Source of the DNA: Chlamydiales bacterium
Lineage (GTDB): Bacteria > Chlamydiota > Chlamydiia > Chlamydiales > JARBTQ01
DNA length: 48,993 bases
Assembly: GCA_029240075.1 (NCBI GenBank)
Contig: JARBTQ010000019.1
Coordinates: 1-48,993, forward strand
Direction: 5' to 3'
Made by a program: the position numbers and the translations under genes. Below, piece after piece: positions 9,001 through 17,228 of the stretch. The notes beneath the pieces are model-generated. The model searched no databases, had not been told where the DNA came from, and was given only the letters and a program-made list of their open reading frames with translations. Within the stretch, counting starts at the first letter, position 1, and every line of letters starts with the position of its first letter.

Positions 9001-10639
9001 CAAAATCTTGCATAAATTGTTGTGCTTCTGGAGAACCTGTCTGATTTTGATATTTGATAGCAATATCTTGTAAACCTCTAGCAACAATATAAATAGAACT
9101 AGTATTGAATCCTGCAATAGGCTCTGAGCTATAAATAGATGGAGCATATATGAAAAGTCCAAATGCTTGGTCTGCAGATGTTGCTTTTATAAAATCAGCA
9201 TAGCCGCGAATAGGGTATACTGCTGGTTGTAAGTCAGCATGCTGGGGCTTCCAATATTTGGAGAGATGAAGTTGCATTTTTTCAGCATACTTTTTAGCAA
9301 TAGTAGTAAGATCTAAGACTAGTAAACTTGTACTATTGCTTGTTCGAGACAGCGGGATTGTTACACGGTCTTCATAAGGAGTTAACTTTTCTGTAGTTAG
9401 CTGACTTAAGAGATTTAAATCGTTTGCGATTAAATTATTAATTTGATTTAGCAAGTAATTTTGTGCTTCTAAATTTCCTAGATTAGCTTGCTTCAACTTT
9501 AAAATATCATCATGCAAATTAAAAAGGAGCTGATCATTACTCCAGTCGATTGCAATCTCTTTAATAAAAGGGTGAGAGTTATTCAATAAAAGAGTAGTTG
9601 AGGAGCTTTTATTCTCAAAACTTTTATTCAATTTGCTGTAAATGGCGTCTGAGCTTAATGGAAGCTCTATTTTTTCGAGGTTTGACTGTTTTTCTAATAT
9701 AGAGACACTTTGTGCAATCGCTTTATTGTTTGCATCGAGCTTTTCTAAAATCTGTTGCTGTGAAGAAGAAAGAAATTCACCTTTTTCAGACAAAGTTTTC
9801 TGTTCATCTAAAATAGCTGCTTTCTTAGAGTTATTTTGTTTTTGTAATAACTTTAAAGTATTGATCAGTGGTTTCAAAGTTCCGTAAGTTATATCGTTAG
9901 TAGGAACGGCAAAACGAGAGAAGTATCTTTGAGCTATAGAGGGAGAGCTTTGTAGCAAAAGGCTATAATTATTAATCTCGCTACAAATATTTAGCAAGAT
10001 AGCTTGCTGGGCATTTTCATAGCTTTTAGTTTTGGCTTTTGCTGTAAGTAGTACGCGGATGTCTTGATCATATCTATTTGCAGCAGTTGCTATAGCTACC
10101 AATCTTTCTTTAACTAAGTTGTAGTAGGCAGGGTTTAGTTCATTCTTTTCAGTAAGTTTACTTACAAAGTGAAAAGGGGAAGTCTGGTCTGTCTCTTGTT
10201 TTAAGTATTGTGAAGCAATATACCTGCAGATGTAAGCTTTGGTAGGCTCATTAGTTGCATTATGTGCCTCCGCTAAGCTCATGCGAGCGGGTGCAAAAGG
10301 TATCACATCTCCAGCATATGGAAATAAACTTTTAAATGTAGCAGCATCCTGCTCATTCTTAAAGGTTACCTCTATAAGGTCAGAGTAACTATTGCTACAT
10401 TCAATTTTAAGAGGATTAGTTCCTAGATATTTGCAATAGTTTCCTACCCAATCTTTGCTCTCTTTATCAAGTTGAGATAATCTTTCTACAATTTGCGTAG
10501 AGATCTCTTGTGCTGCTTGCTCATTGATAGGCTGTTTAAGAGGCTTAGAGTAATAAATAAGTGTAGGAATAATGTTGTAAAAAGTAATAGCAATGACTGT
10601 TATAATAAGCCACAATTGCCAACGTTTCTGTTTTTCCAT
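6053..10639 (-). CDS. secDF: Protein translocase subunit SecDF (SecD-SecF fusion)
   Basis: SecDF is an inner-membrane factor that uses the proton gradient to help pull proteins through SecYEG. Residues 9-31 form one membrane anchor. A long region to about residue 650 follows, with coiled-coil-like stretches and no motif I recognise. The SecD part then starts with GLDLSGG near residue 680 (the usual motif is GLDLRGG), followed by its periplasmic domain and a membrane bundle from about 1015. The SecF part has GMDFTGG near 1226 and a second membrane bundle from about 1345 to the end. At 1528 residues it is far longer than separate SecD plus SecF (about 940). Chlamydial SecDF fusions are also large. 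An unrelated insertion is unlikely because the frame is open throughout. Confidence 0.93.
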   Translation of the reverse strand: MEKQKRWQLWLIITVIAITFYNIIPTLIYYSKPLKQPINEQAAQEISTQIVERLSQLDKESKDWVGNYCKYLGTNPLKIECSNSYSDLIEVTFKNEQDAATFKSLFPYAGDVIPFAPARMSLAEAHNATNEPTKAYICRYIASQYLKQETDQTSPFHFVSKLTEKNELNPAYYNLVKERLVAIATAANRYDQDIRVLLTAKAKTKSYENAQQAILLNICSEINNYSLLLQSSPSIAQRYFSRFAVPTNDITYGTLKPLINTLKLLQKQNNSKKAAILDEQKTLSEKGEFLSSSQQQILEKLDANNKAIAQSVSILEKQSNLEKIELPLSSDAIYSKLNKSFENKSSSTTLLLNNSHPFIKEIAIDWSNDQLLFNLHDDILKLKQANLGNLEAQNYLLNQINNLIANDLNLLSQLTTEKLTPYEDRVTIPLSRTSNSTSLLVLDLTTIAKKYAEKMQLHLSKYWKPQHADLQPAVYPIRGYADFIKATSADQAFGLFIYAPSIYSSEPIAGFNTSSIYIVARGLQDIAIKYQNQTGSPEAQQFMQDFDKLKQFLSEEGFFLQNSEQLNVNNPYRNDCVFELDSYYSSLLEATREDFYVNSNYRLACLELTNLEHRLITLNKIETKMHEDLLKARDSYNAAQVAIDSTVKYSAAPPIRNAYWDNFLLSCRKYFRGDERKALKWGLDLSGGKIVHLALRDQSNHLVTDATDLHRAKNELNARLNKMGVSEVNIRTEGTNIVLEFPGSQNISATELIKSSSMSFHVVNEKFGPYNSTLASAANQFLQEVWNEAVMTHRKDTVGLNEIAFRRLNEAQTTDNKAIGLFQSNAAKALCEAGLKIASSQEAPISNAFNDNLSAIARFKGDDPSQWHGQSHPLLITFRNYALEGANLTDIRALYDPNEGNFLSFKVKNSYDSINKAKGNPQEDLYTWTSTFAQDKLTGTINENYTRGQGWRMAVILNGYVISSPVLKASLKDHASITGNFSQREVTLLAADLKAGSLSFTPEILSEVNVSPELGLDERTKGIMASIVGLILVIATMCSYYRFAGIVASVAVFFNLLIMWGVLQNIDAAVTLPGIAAVILTLGMAVDANVLVFERFREEFNTTKRLASAMQSAYKKAFSAIIDSNLTTIIAALILMQFDSGPIKGFAVTLIIGIVSSMFTALFMTRYFFAGWVQDRSHTELKMSQWINSQKFNFLSKAKSVIIASVILAIAGNLIFVSQGKTILGMDFTGGFALTVQIQEKPNQTSYRTDIIEALHSKGIAYEDFQVRRLNKDNHLRIELSQALERKGQPFYNMPLESQQTQAIYLYESNPRIQWVVKALEEANLNIEASQLPILEKSWSEVSGQLSDVMRNNAILSLMLSLVAILIYITVRFEFKYAISAIIGLLHDIGITTAILATLYLFGLPIRIDMHVVAALMTIIGYSLNDTIIVFDRIREDSQQMYRASFQEIINHALNVTLSRTLLTAGTTLLVLFALVFFGGSAIFTFSLTMLIGVLVGTISSLFVAAPILLYFHQLEENEKIGHAVARK

Positions 10640-10828
10640 AGTCGGGTAACCTTCGACGAATTAACATGTTCTTTAGATTTAAGTTAAACAGGTAGAATAA
10701 CAATATTGGATCATTATGTCTAGGAAGATCTCCCGCATGTTTAGAAAATCAATCTAGGAAAGATACTGCGAAAAGGGTTTTTAAAAGAGAGGGGATTGCA
10801 CTTATTTAATTAGTTAGATAATTTATTA

Positions 10829-10834
10829 TATAAT
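10829..10834 (+). promoter_or_regulatory. Candidate -10 box upstream of the PgsA-type gene
   Basis: TATAAT at 10829-10834 lies 63 bases before the GTG start at 10898. No well-spaced -35 box is visible (TTGCAC at 10796-10801 is 27 bases away), so this may be chance in AT-rich DNA. Confidence 0.25.
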
Positions 10835-10897
10835 AATGCCTACCTTTGATATGGTAAAGCTTGCTTTATTTAAACAATAACATGAGATCGATTTGCT

Positions 10898-11503
10898 GTG
10901 ACCACTGCTAATTATATCACTTTGAGCCGCCTGCTTATCAGCCCTTTGTTTTTACTTATATATGTAAATTATGAAAAATTAGGAATGACATTATCAATAC
11001 TCCCATACGTTCTAGTAACTTTACTTGGGATTTCAGAACTGTCAGATAGTATCGATGGCTACATAGCTAGAAAGTATAATCAAATTACTGATTTTGGAAA
11101 AATTATTGATCCAATGGCAGATAGTGTAACTCATATTTCAATCTTCTTAGCTTTTTCTCGGCCTCCGGTAAGTTTGCCAATAGAGCTAACGTTCATTTTC
11201 TTTTATAGAGATTCCATTATTAGTTCTTTACGTACTATTTGTGCTTTGCAAGGAATTACTTTGGCTGCAAGAATAAGTGGTAAAATAAAATCAGTTTTGC
11301 AGGGAGTTGCTTCTCTTTTAATAACTTTACTGCTAATCCCCTATTCTGCTGGGTACCTTTCTCATGAAACTTTACAATTACTGAGTATGTATTTAGTAGG
11401 AATAGTTGCTTTTTACTCAGTGTTTTCAGGTCTAGAATACTTATTTGTAAATAGAGTTCTTATCAAGAAAGTCATTGCTGTAGATAAAATCAGTAACGGG
11501 TGA
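10898..11503 (+). CDS. pgsA: CDP-alcohol phosphatidyltransferase, PgsA-like
   Basis: This 201-residue inner-membrane enzyme belongs to the family that joins CDP-diacylglycerol to an alcohol such as glycerol-3-phosphate. The full signature DG-x2-AR-x8-G-x3-D-x3-D is present: D53, G54, A57, R58, G67, D71, D75. The preceding acidic D50 is also there. Several hydrophobic segments flank it (about 10-25, 35-48, 130-150 and 155-180). The length suits PgsA (phosphatidylglycerophosphate synthase), but PssA or another head-group enzyme cannot be excluded from sequence alone. The start is GTG at 10898; the nearby ATG at 10882 is out of frame and no clear Shine-Dalgarno is seen. It is convergent with the DUF3568 gene, with a strong hairpin between them. 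Confidence 0.85.
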   Translation: MTTANYITLSRLLISPLFLLIYVNYEKLGMTLSILPYVLVTLLGISELSDSIDGYIARKYNQITDFGKIIDPMADSVTHISIFLAFSRPPVSLPIELTFIFFYRDSIISSLRTICALQGITLAARISGKIKSVLQGVASLLITLLLIPYSAGYLSHETLQLLSMYLVGIVAFYSVFSGLEYLFVNRVLIKKVIAVDKISNG

Positions 11504-11520
11504 AAAGGACAGAAAGAAAA

Positions 11521-11550
11521 GGTAATTCTCTTTTGAAGAAGAGAATTACC
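11521..11550. terminator. Bidirectional terminator between pgsA and the DUF3568 lipoprotein gene
   Basis: A perfect 12-base inverted repeat pairs GGTAATTCTCTT (11521-11532) with AAGAGAATTACC (11539-11550) around a 6-base loop. On the minus strand it is followed by a T-rich run (complement of AGAAAGAAAA), making it a convincing terminator for the minus gene. It also sits 18 bases after the plus-strand stop. Confidence 0.85.
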
Positions 11551-11561
11551 AGACTTACACT

Positions 11562-11975
11562 TTAGGCTGAACGCCCTAGATTAGCTCTGATTTGAGCATA
11601 TATATTTTCAGCAGCGCTTTCATCTCCTAAAAGATTACCAGCTTTAATTGAAATATAAGTTACTCCTTTGATGTCTTTTTTCAGTTTAATAACAACTTTA
11701 GAGTCATCAGCTCTACGAGCCATAATAGTCCCAACTAGTTTATCTTTTTGGGCAGAAATAACTTTAATTTCTAAATCTTTCATAGCTTTAAGAGCAGCAT
11801 CCCATGCTAAATCTAGAGAAGAATCTTCAATAACTTGTAGTTCGCCTCCAGAATAGACAGCTACACCAGGTGTTATAGCTTTTTTAGAACCCATAATATT
11901 TGAGTTAAAGCAGCTATTAAGGCCAAGTGTTGATGCAACTAAAGCTGTGAATACAAAAAATTGACGTATTTTCAT
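11562..11975 (-). CDS. DUF3568-family lipoprotein
   Basis: This 137-residue secreted protein starts with a lipoprotein signal peptide (charged start, hydrophobic core, lipobox LNSC with Cys22 as the lipidated residue). The mature part fits DUF3568: a short strand followed by DLAWDAALKAMKDLEIKV, a KDKLVGTIMAR strand, and ending in GNLLGDESAAENIYAQI. The function of the family is unknown; it is presumed a periplasmic or outer-membrane anchored small domain. The start is supported by AGGAG 7 bases before the ATG. Single gene, divergent from the Ulp1-like gene with about 550 non-coding bases between. Confidence 0.75.
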   Translation of the reverse strand: MKIRQFFVFTALVASTLGLNSCFNSNIMGSKKAITPGVAVYSGGELQVIEDSSLDLAWDAALKAMKDLEIKVISAQKDKLVGTIMARRADDSKVVIKLKKDIKGVTYISIKAGNLLGDESAAENIYAQIRANLGRSA

Positions 11976-12525
11976 AACATTTCTCCTACTTGAGTTTTAA
12001 TAAAGATAGTTTTGCGGATGCAAAAGTCTTTTTCTGCAAAGCAGTGTAAAGTCTTGTCTTACACTTATACCTTATTTGCATGAAAAATAACAAGCTTCAT
12101 AATCAACCATTTACTGAAAAAATAAAGTCCGTGTAAAAAAAACTATTCAAAATAGCTTCAAAAGGGTGGCTTTCGAAAATTGATGAAGCTAATTGACTTG
12201 TAGTTTACAAACTAAAATTTAGGGTAAGGAGCTAAACTTACTGAAAAAATCTATCTAGTTAAATTTTTTGATACTTAAATTCGTCCAATGAGTGGTTCCA
12301 TTTTTAAATTGTTAACTTCTCAAACGTCTTTAAATAAAAGTATTAAAAATTACTCTGATTCTATATTCTTGTGATAAATTCAATCCTATCCTATTTGCTT
12401 GTCAAAACTTATAGATATAAAAATTAAATAAATTCCCTTGTTAAATGTTGATAATAGGAGTTTAGGATGGAACTTTTTTGAGAGTAAAATCTATATTACG
12501 GTTTTTATAATAAGGAGAAAGCCAA
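11976..12525. other. 550-base non-coding region upstream of the Ulp1-like gene
   Basis: AT-rich DNA that carries upstream signals for both divergent neighbours. I see no coding remnant longer than a few codons in any frame (for example an ATG at 12468 stops after four codons). No tRNA or obvious structured RNA is recognised. Confidence 0.5.
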
Positions 12526-13908
12526 ATGATGAGTTCTATTTCCATTGATAATGACAAAGTAGAAGCTGATTATAAGATGGCTTGTGCAAATTTATCCGCT
12601 TTAGGAGATCTAACTAAGCCTGCTAAAAAAAAATATAAGCTAACATTTCCTGCTAAGAATATAATCAAAACAACAGATGATAGTTGGAGTCGCTCGATTG
12701 CTCACAATGAACAGGACAAGATTGACCATTTGCTTCCTTGTATTGAGATTACTATCAACAATATTAAAAACTATCATCTCATAGATGCTTATAAAAATGT
12801 GGATAAGTCGCTGACAGACCTTTCAAATGGTATCGCAGGTTTAAAGCAACTTAAGCGAAATTATGAAGCTAGTTTTTTAGATAAAAGTTTACAACAGGCA
12901 AAAGTCAATCAAGCGATCCTTAACCTAGAAATTTTTAGCAAAGAATTACAGCGCAACTTAATAAATCAGGTGAAAGACAGTATAGATATTAGCAGTTTTC
13001 AATCTGTAAGAAGAAGTTATGGCTCTTTTTCGCAAGGGGATGGTCCTGTAGGTAGCGTTCTTTCATCAGTAAATTCACTATGGAATAGTACATGTGCTGT
13101 GAGCAATTCGCTAATAGATAAGCTAGCAGACATGACTCTAAACATTAAAAAAGATTTTATCTTAAATTATGTCAAAGAAAAGTTTGAGCATGTACAGCCA
13201 GAGTCTTGCATGGAAATATTAAGAAGTAATTCAAATGTTTACGTATTAATAAATAAGCTGGTAGCAGAGCAGGGTACGTTTTTGACAGATTCCAATATTA
13301 TGGTTTATGGAGAATTTTTACAGGAAAAAAGAGAGATACTATCTTTTTGCTGCTTAGTGGAGGGAATAATTGGTAGCACATACAGAGAAAGTGTCTATCC
13401 TTCCAAGCTTGTTGAGCAGTATATTGAGGAACAGGAGACTATACCAGAGTTACTGTTTATTCCTTTTATTTACTTTTCTACTGGAGTGACAAGTATTTCC
13501 CATATTACCTTAATAACAATAGATACGAAGGATAAGAAAATTTACTACTATGACTCTCAGGGTGTGCCTTTTGATGCTGAAGTTCGGGTAAATGCCCTGC
13601 CTTGTGATCTGCATCTAGATATTGAATTTGAAAAGATTGCAAAAAAATATTTTGAAATAGAGGATCCTATTGATCTAGATGCAATTTTAGTTCAAAATAA
13701 GATTGTACACCAAACAGATGTACATAATTGCGGAGTTTTTGTTCTTAAGGTAATGCGAGAGCTTGTTCTAGGGCATGATTTCGATGCCATTATGGGAGGA
13801 CTATCAAGTACTATACAAAGGCAGAAAGGCTATTCATTCCGGGAAGAGCTAGGAAAAGAGCTCATCGACTATTATATCAATGAAGAGGTTGGTATCATTC
13901 GCCACTAA
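12526..13908 (+). CDS. Ulp1-like (C48) cysteine protease, candidate deubiquitinase/deSUMOylase effector
   Basis: The last third of this 460-residue protein carries a C48/Ulp1 catalytic core: His326 in SHITLITID, Asp343 in YYYDSQG, Gln396 in HQTDVHNCG and Cys402 in NCGVFVLKVMREL. Order and spacing match the His-Asp-Gln-Cys set of Ulp1/SENP and bacterial relatives, including chlamydial ChlaDub enzymes. The family cleaves ubiquitin, SUMO or NEDD8 from target proteins, so this is probably secreted to act in the host. The first 300 residues are mostly helical-looking and unrecognised. No Sec signal or clear membrane anchor is seen, unlike ChlaDub1, so type III export would be expected. AAGGAG lies 10 bases upstream of the ATG. 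Which ubiquitin-like modifier it prefers cannot be told. Confidence 0.82.
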   Translation: MMSSISIDNDKVEADYKMACANLSALGDLTKPAKKKYKLTFPAKNIIKTTDDSWSRSIAHNEQDKIDHLLPCIEITINNIKNYHLIDAYKNVDKSLTDLSNGIAGLKQLKRNYEASFLDKSLQQAKVNQAILNLEIFSKELQRNLINQVKDSIDISSFQSVRRSYGSFSQGDGPVGSVLSSVNSLWNSTCAVSNSLIDKLADMTLNIKKDFILNYVKEKFEHVQPESCMEILRSNSNVYVLINKLVAEQGTFLTDSNIMVYGEFLQEKREILSFCCLVEGIIGSTYRESVYPSKLVEQYIEEQETIPELLFIPFIYFSTGVTSISHITLITIDTKDKKIYYYDSQGVPFDAEVRVNALPCDLHLDIEFEKIAKKYFEIEDPIDLDAILVQNKIVHQTDVHNCGVFVLKVMRELVLGHDFDAIMGGLSSTIQRQKGYSFREELGKELIDYYINEEVGIIRH

Positions 13909-13962
13909 AAAATAGTATAAGTTTTACAAGTGTGAAGGATAAAGCTAGTAAATAACTTCCCT

Positions 13963-13989
13963 GTTAGATCTTTTTTATAAACATCTAAC
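13963..13989. terminator. Possible terminator hairpin between convergent genes
   Basis: GTTAGAT (13963-13969) pairs with ATCTAAC (13983-13989) around a loop containing TTTTTT. It lies between the convergent Ulp1-like and MFS genes. The stem is short and AT-rich. Confidence 0.35.
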
Positions 13990-14007
13990 TTGATAATCTT
14001 TAGAAGG

Positions 14008-15252
14008 TTATACAACCGATCTAATATGCTTTCTATACTTATGAAATAGTCCCCACCCTATAAGTATGGCAATACTACCGCAAAAAATTGGCAAACGGGG
14101 ATCAAGAGCTACGACTATTCCTGCGAAAAATGGAGCCATGCTTTTTGATAAAGATTGGACAGACTGGACAATACCCAGGGTTTGTCCTTGAATTTCTTTA
14201 GATACTGTATTCGAAATAATTGCAGTTGAATTAGACTGCATGAGTCCTTGTGCTATAGCTATAAAGGGCACTAAAAGGTAGATTCCCCAAGTTTGATTTG
14301 GAATAAGTAATAAAACTAGGGTGATTGCAAGCAATAGTGACGATATGTGCAGAATCTGTATGCAATCAAAATGCTTAGCAACTAATCTAAGAACTATTCC
14401 TTGCGCTAATACAGCCCATAATCCAAAGTATGCAAAAAATAACCCTAACTCTTTCTGGTTAAATTGAAACTTTTCAATTAAATAAACAGGGGATAGTTTG
14501 CTGTAAAAAGTCCAGCCAAAAGCAAATAAAAAGATAATAAGGTATAGACGACGCAACTTAGGGCTTAGTACAGCTTTTTTAATATTTCGAATTCCTATGA
14601 GAAATCCTAAGGGAGTAGCTCTTTTGCGCTCTAATGTCTCCTGAAAGCTTAAAATAACTAATAAAATATTAAATGCAGCCATACCTGCTGCTACAAAAAA
14701 TACTGGATGGTAAATTGTTTTTACATTTGAAAAGAATGATAAAATTACACCCCCTGTATAAGGTCCAACAATAAAAGCAATCCCAAGTGCCATGGTAACT
14801 AACCCAAAATTCTTAGCTTTCTCTTGATGTGTACTAATATCTGCTATTGCAGAATTAGTAACTGCTATGTTAGCTCCTGTAAGCCCTGCTACAATATGTC
14901 CTAAAAATAATAAATTTACCTTTTGTAAAGACACACCTATTCCACAAAAGAGATATCCTAAGCAGTTTCCAATGTAAGAAAGGATAATTATTTTTTTTCT
15001 TCCTAATCTATCAGATAAAGCACCTAGGATAGGAGCTGCAAAGAACTGAGCTATAGAGTAACTAGTGAGTAGTAGCCCTAGTAACATTGTCCTCTGTGCA
15101 TAAGTGACTTCGGACGATAATAATCCCCCATCCATATTCAAAAACAAAGGTGTTAAAAAAGGAAATACAAGACAAAATGCAGTCCAGTCAATTAGAGTCA
15201 TTATAAAAATAATCTCTAAAGAATAGGTTGTGCGCCTTTGGTTGAAAAGCAT
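14008..15252 (-). CDS. MFS transporter, TetA/multidrug-efflux-like
   Basis: This 414-residue integral membrane protein has about twelve hydrophobic helices. The major-facilitator loop 2-3 motif is visible as GALSDRLGRKKIII near residues 77-90, and an NFGLVTMALGIAFIVGPYTGG segment matches the helix 5 antiporter-type motif common to tetracycline and multidrug exporters. It closely follows the TetA-like layout, so drug or metabolite efflux by proton exchange is a reasonable guess. The substrate is unknown. It is transcribed alone, divergently from the lipoprotein gene at 15380. Confidence 0.8.
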   Translation of the reverse strand: MLFNQRRTTYSLEIIFIMTLIDWTAFCLVFPFLTPLFLNMDGGLLSSEVTYAQRTMLLGLLLTSYSIAQFFAAPILGALSDRLGRKKIIILSYIGNCLGYLFCGIGVSLQKVNLLFLGHIVAGLTGANIAVTNSAIADISTHQEKAKNFGLVTMALGIAFIVGPYTGGVILSFFSNVKTIYHPVFFVAAGMAAFNILLVILSFQETLERKRATPLGFLIGIRNIKKAVLSPKLRRLYLIIFLFAFGWTFYSKLSPVYLIEKFQFNQKELGLFFAYFGLWAVLAQGIVLRLVAKHFDCIQILHISSLLLAITLVLLLIPNQTWGIYLLVPFIAIAQGLMQSNSTAIISNTVSKEIQGQTLGIVQSVQSLSKSMAPFFAGIVVALDPRLPIFCGSIAILIGWGLFHKYRKHIRSVV

Positions 15253-15318
15253 AAGTGTTTTGTACTCGCCATTAATCGTTAAAAAGGTAAAATAGGACCT
15301 CTTTTATAATCTTACATC

Positions 15319-15347
15319 TTGGTCGCAATATGGTGCAATTATATACA
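15319..15347 (+). promoter_or_regulatory. Candidate promoter for the lipoprotein gene at 15380
   Basis: TTGGTC (15319-15324) and TATACA (15342-15347) are separated by exactly 17 bases and lie 33 bases before the start codon. The position between divergent genes supports it; the boxes match the consensus only partly. Confidence 0.4.
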
Positions 15348-15379
15348 CTATAGAGGACATATTTTCAGGGGCAGTATAT

Positions 15380-15832
15380 ATGCAAAAATTAAGAATCGTA
15401 AAAAATATATTGGCGTCATCACTTTTATTTGGTTTGGGCTTGTTCTTAAATGGTTGTCATTCTAACTCAAGCTTAACTGTAAAGGAGTTCACTATTAAGC
15501 CTTCAGAATTAGCTAGTACTAAAATTCGATCTCCAGATCCTCGTAAGAAAGTTGATTGGAAAGGTTCAGAATTATTAGTACGATGGAACTTAACAGCGCA
15601 GCAGTATTCAAAAGATAATACCTATTTAAACTTAACCCTCCATTATCAGAACCATACTGAAGAAGTAGTAAAAATTCCTCTGAAACAACGCAGAGGTAGC
15701 CTGACTTACCAATTAATAGGTGATAAATTTAAAGAGACCAAAGGATTATCCACTTATCGAGTAGAGGTTTATTCTCAAGGCGAGGTTATGGCAATTTATG
15801 AGCATTTTCTGTGGGCAGAGCTGATCTCTTAA
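15380..15832 (+). CDS. Predicted lipoprotein of unknown function
   Basis: This 150-residue protein has a lipoprotein signal peptide: basic start, hydrophobic core (residues 9-22) and lipobox LNGC with Cys26. The mature part is rich in alternating polar and hydrophobic residues, suggesting a beta-sandwich, with no family I recognise. It is probably anchored in the inner or outer membrane facing the periplasm. A second predicted lipoprotein gene follows about 150 bases later in the same direction, so the two may work or be expressed together. Candidate promoter at 15319-15347. Confidence 0.7.
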   Translation: MQKLRIVKNILASSLLFGLGLFLNGCHSNSSLTVKEFTIKPSELASTKIRSPDPRKKVDWKGSELLVRWNLTAQQYSKDNTYLNLTLHYQNHTEEVVKIPLKQRRGSLTYQLIGDKFKETKGLSTYRVEVYSQGEVMAIYEHFLWAELIS

Positions 15833-15984
15833 GAAGCTGATTATTGCAAAAGCTTAAAGGCTATATTGCAAAAAAATCAGTGAATCGCATATAGTTGCTG
15901 CTTATATCTAAAAAAAACCTTAAAGACTAATGAATCTTGCAAGTATGCAAGTATCAAGTAGCTATTTTAGGGGGAGAGGTTCAT

Positions 15985-16335
15985 TTGAATTTAGATTATA
16001 TAAAACAGCATTTCAAGCATTTATTAGTGCTTATACTAGTTATCATTCTTGTAGATATTGGATTTACAAGCTGTGATACAGGAACAACAGTGGTACAGCA
16101 AAATTGCCAAAGTCAGTTATGTTTCACTGGCAATTTTGTTAATGCTATTGTTTGTATAGATGAGCAAAAACCCATAGAATTGAAAACTCCTAGTAGAGGA
16201 ACTGAGTCCTTAAAAAATTATTACGAAGTTTCCCCTGGTAGACATCGATTAGTAATATATAAGGAAGGGGAAGTAGTTATTGATCGTTTTATCTTTGTGC
16301 ATCAAAATATGACTAAAGAGATTAAGATCCCTTAA
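15985..16335 (+). CDS. Predicted small lipoprotein or membrane-anchored protein (TTG start)
   Basis: The open frame extends up to a TTG at 15937, but I place the start at the TTG at 15985 because AGGGGGAGAGG lies just 5-8 bases before it. This gives 116 residues beginning with a hydrophobic signal (residues 12-27) and a lipobox-like FTSC with Cys30. The mature part is short with beta-strand character (SPGRHRLVIYKEGEVVIDRF), resembling PEGA-like or other small surface beta domains, but I cannot assign a family. It follows another lipoprotein gene and precedes prmA by about 50 bases, so cotranscription with either is possible. Confidence 0.6.
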   Translation: MNLDYIKQHFKHLLVLILVIILVDIGFTSCDTGTTVVQQNCQSQLCFTGNFVNAIVCIDEQKPIELKTPSRGTESLKNYYEVSPGRHRLVIYKEGEVVIDRFIFVHQNMTKEIKIP

Positions 16336-16382
16336 TCTTTCTCAAAATCAAGTTATGTTATTATTTATATCTATTTTCTCTT

Positions 16383-17228
16383 GTGATGATGATTCATATT
16401 GTTGTTTATGGCAATTACTCTGTTAGTTATAAAAAAATTTTAAACTTATTAGAGTACTATAATGCTCAGAATAGTTATATTGTGGAATCTCCACAAGAAA
16501 AGAGTTGGGAAATCCATACATGGGCCCCTTCCAAGGATATATTTGATGAATTCAAAGAAAAGTTCCCACAAATAGTCATTTGTGAAGCAGAAAATAATGC
16601 AGCAATTGACTGGGAAGCACAATGGCAAGCTTTTTCGCCTTATTATAAGAATGGAACTGTTTCATTTCCACTAGCATCCCTCTTACCAGATAGCAAAGAA
16701 TTAAATTTTTCTTTGCCTAAGCTTCAACTTATACCGGGTGAAGGCTTTGGAGATTTATCCCATCCTACCACTTCTTTAACTTTAGAGCTTATGGCCTCTG
16801 AAGTACAAGACAAAGTCGTCATAGATCTGGGCACAGGAAGTGGTGTATTAGCAATAGCTGCTATTGGATTAGGGGCTAAAAAAATTATAGCTATAGACAT
16901 TGAACCAGAAGCGTTAAAACATGCTAGTAAAAATTTAGAGCTTAATGGGATAACAGAACAAGTAGAGTTGAAATTGCCTTATCAGATCGATTGGCCTATT
17001 CAAGGGGCGTATTGTGCTGTTATGAATATGTTACCTCATGAGCAAAAGGAAGCTTACGCTTCCCTTCCAGATTTTGTAAAAGAACAGATCTATGATTGGA
17101 TTATCTCTGGTATCATTGTAGATCAGAAAGAAAATTATTTGGAGCTTGCTCAACAGTGGGGCTGGCAACTTTATAAAGAGTCTTTTAAAGAGGGGTGGTG
17201 GGGGTTTCACTTTAAAATGAGAACTTAA
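16383..17228 (+). CDS. prmA: Ribosomal protein L11 methyltransferase PrmA
   Basis: PrmA trimethylates lysines and the N terminus of ribosomal protein L11 in the cytoplasm. The protein (281 residues, typical length) has a substrate-binding N-terminal domain with the WEAQWQAFSPYY motif near residue 78, a GEGFGDLSHPTTSLTLELM linker (usual GxAFGTGxHxTT), and a SAM-binding fold starting VVIDLGTGSGVLAIAA. The linker motif reads GFGDLSHPTT, so Asp-Leu replace the usual Gly-Thr-Gly, a modest divergence. Start is GTG at 16383, with ATG codons directly behind it at 16386 and 16389; no ribosome-binding site decides between them. The stop codon overlaps the convergent CDF gene by four bases. Confidence 0.85.
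   Translation: MMMIHIVVYGNYSVSYKKILNLLEYYNAQNSYIVESPQEKSWEIHTWAPSKDIFDEFKEKFPQIVICEAENNAAIDWEAQWQAFSPYYKNGTVSFPLASLLPDSKELNFSLPKLQLIPGEGFGDLSHPTTSLTLELMASEVQDKVVIDLGTGSGVLAIAAIGLGAKKIIAIDIEPEALKHASKNLELNGITEQVELKLPYQIDWPIQGAYCAVMNMLPHEQKEAYASLPDFVKEQIYDWIISGIIVDQKENYLELAQQWGWQLYKESFKEGWWGFHFKMRT

Noticed and set aside
15937-15984. Longer start (TTG 15937) for the second lipoprotein
   Set aside because: No ribosome-binding site there, while a strong purine run precedes TTG 15985 and gives a proper signal peptide.
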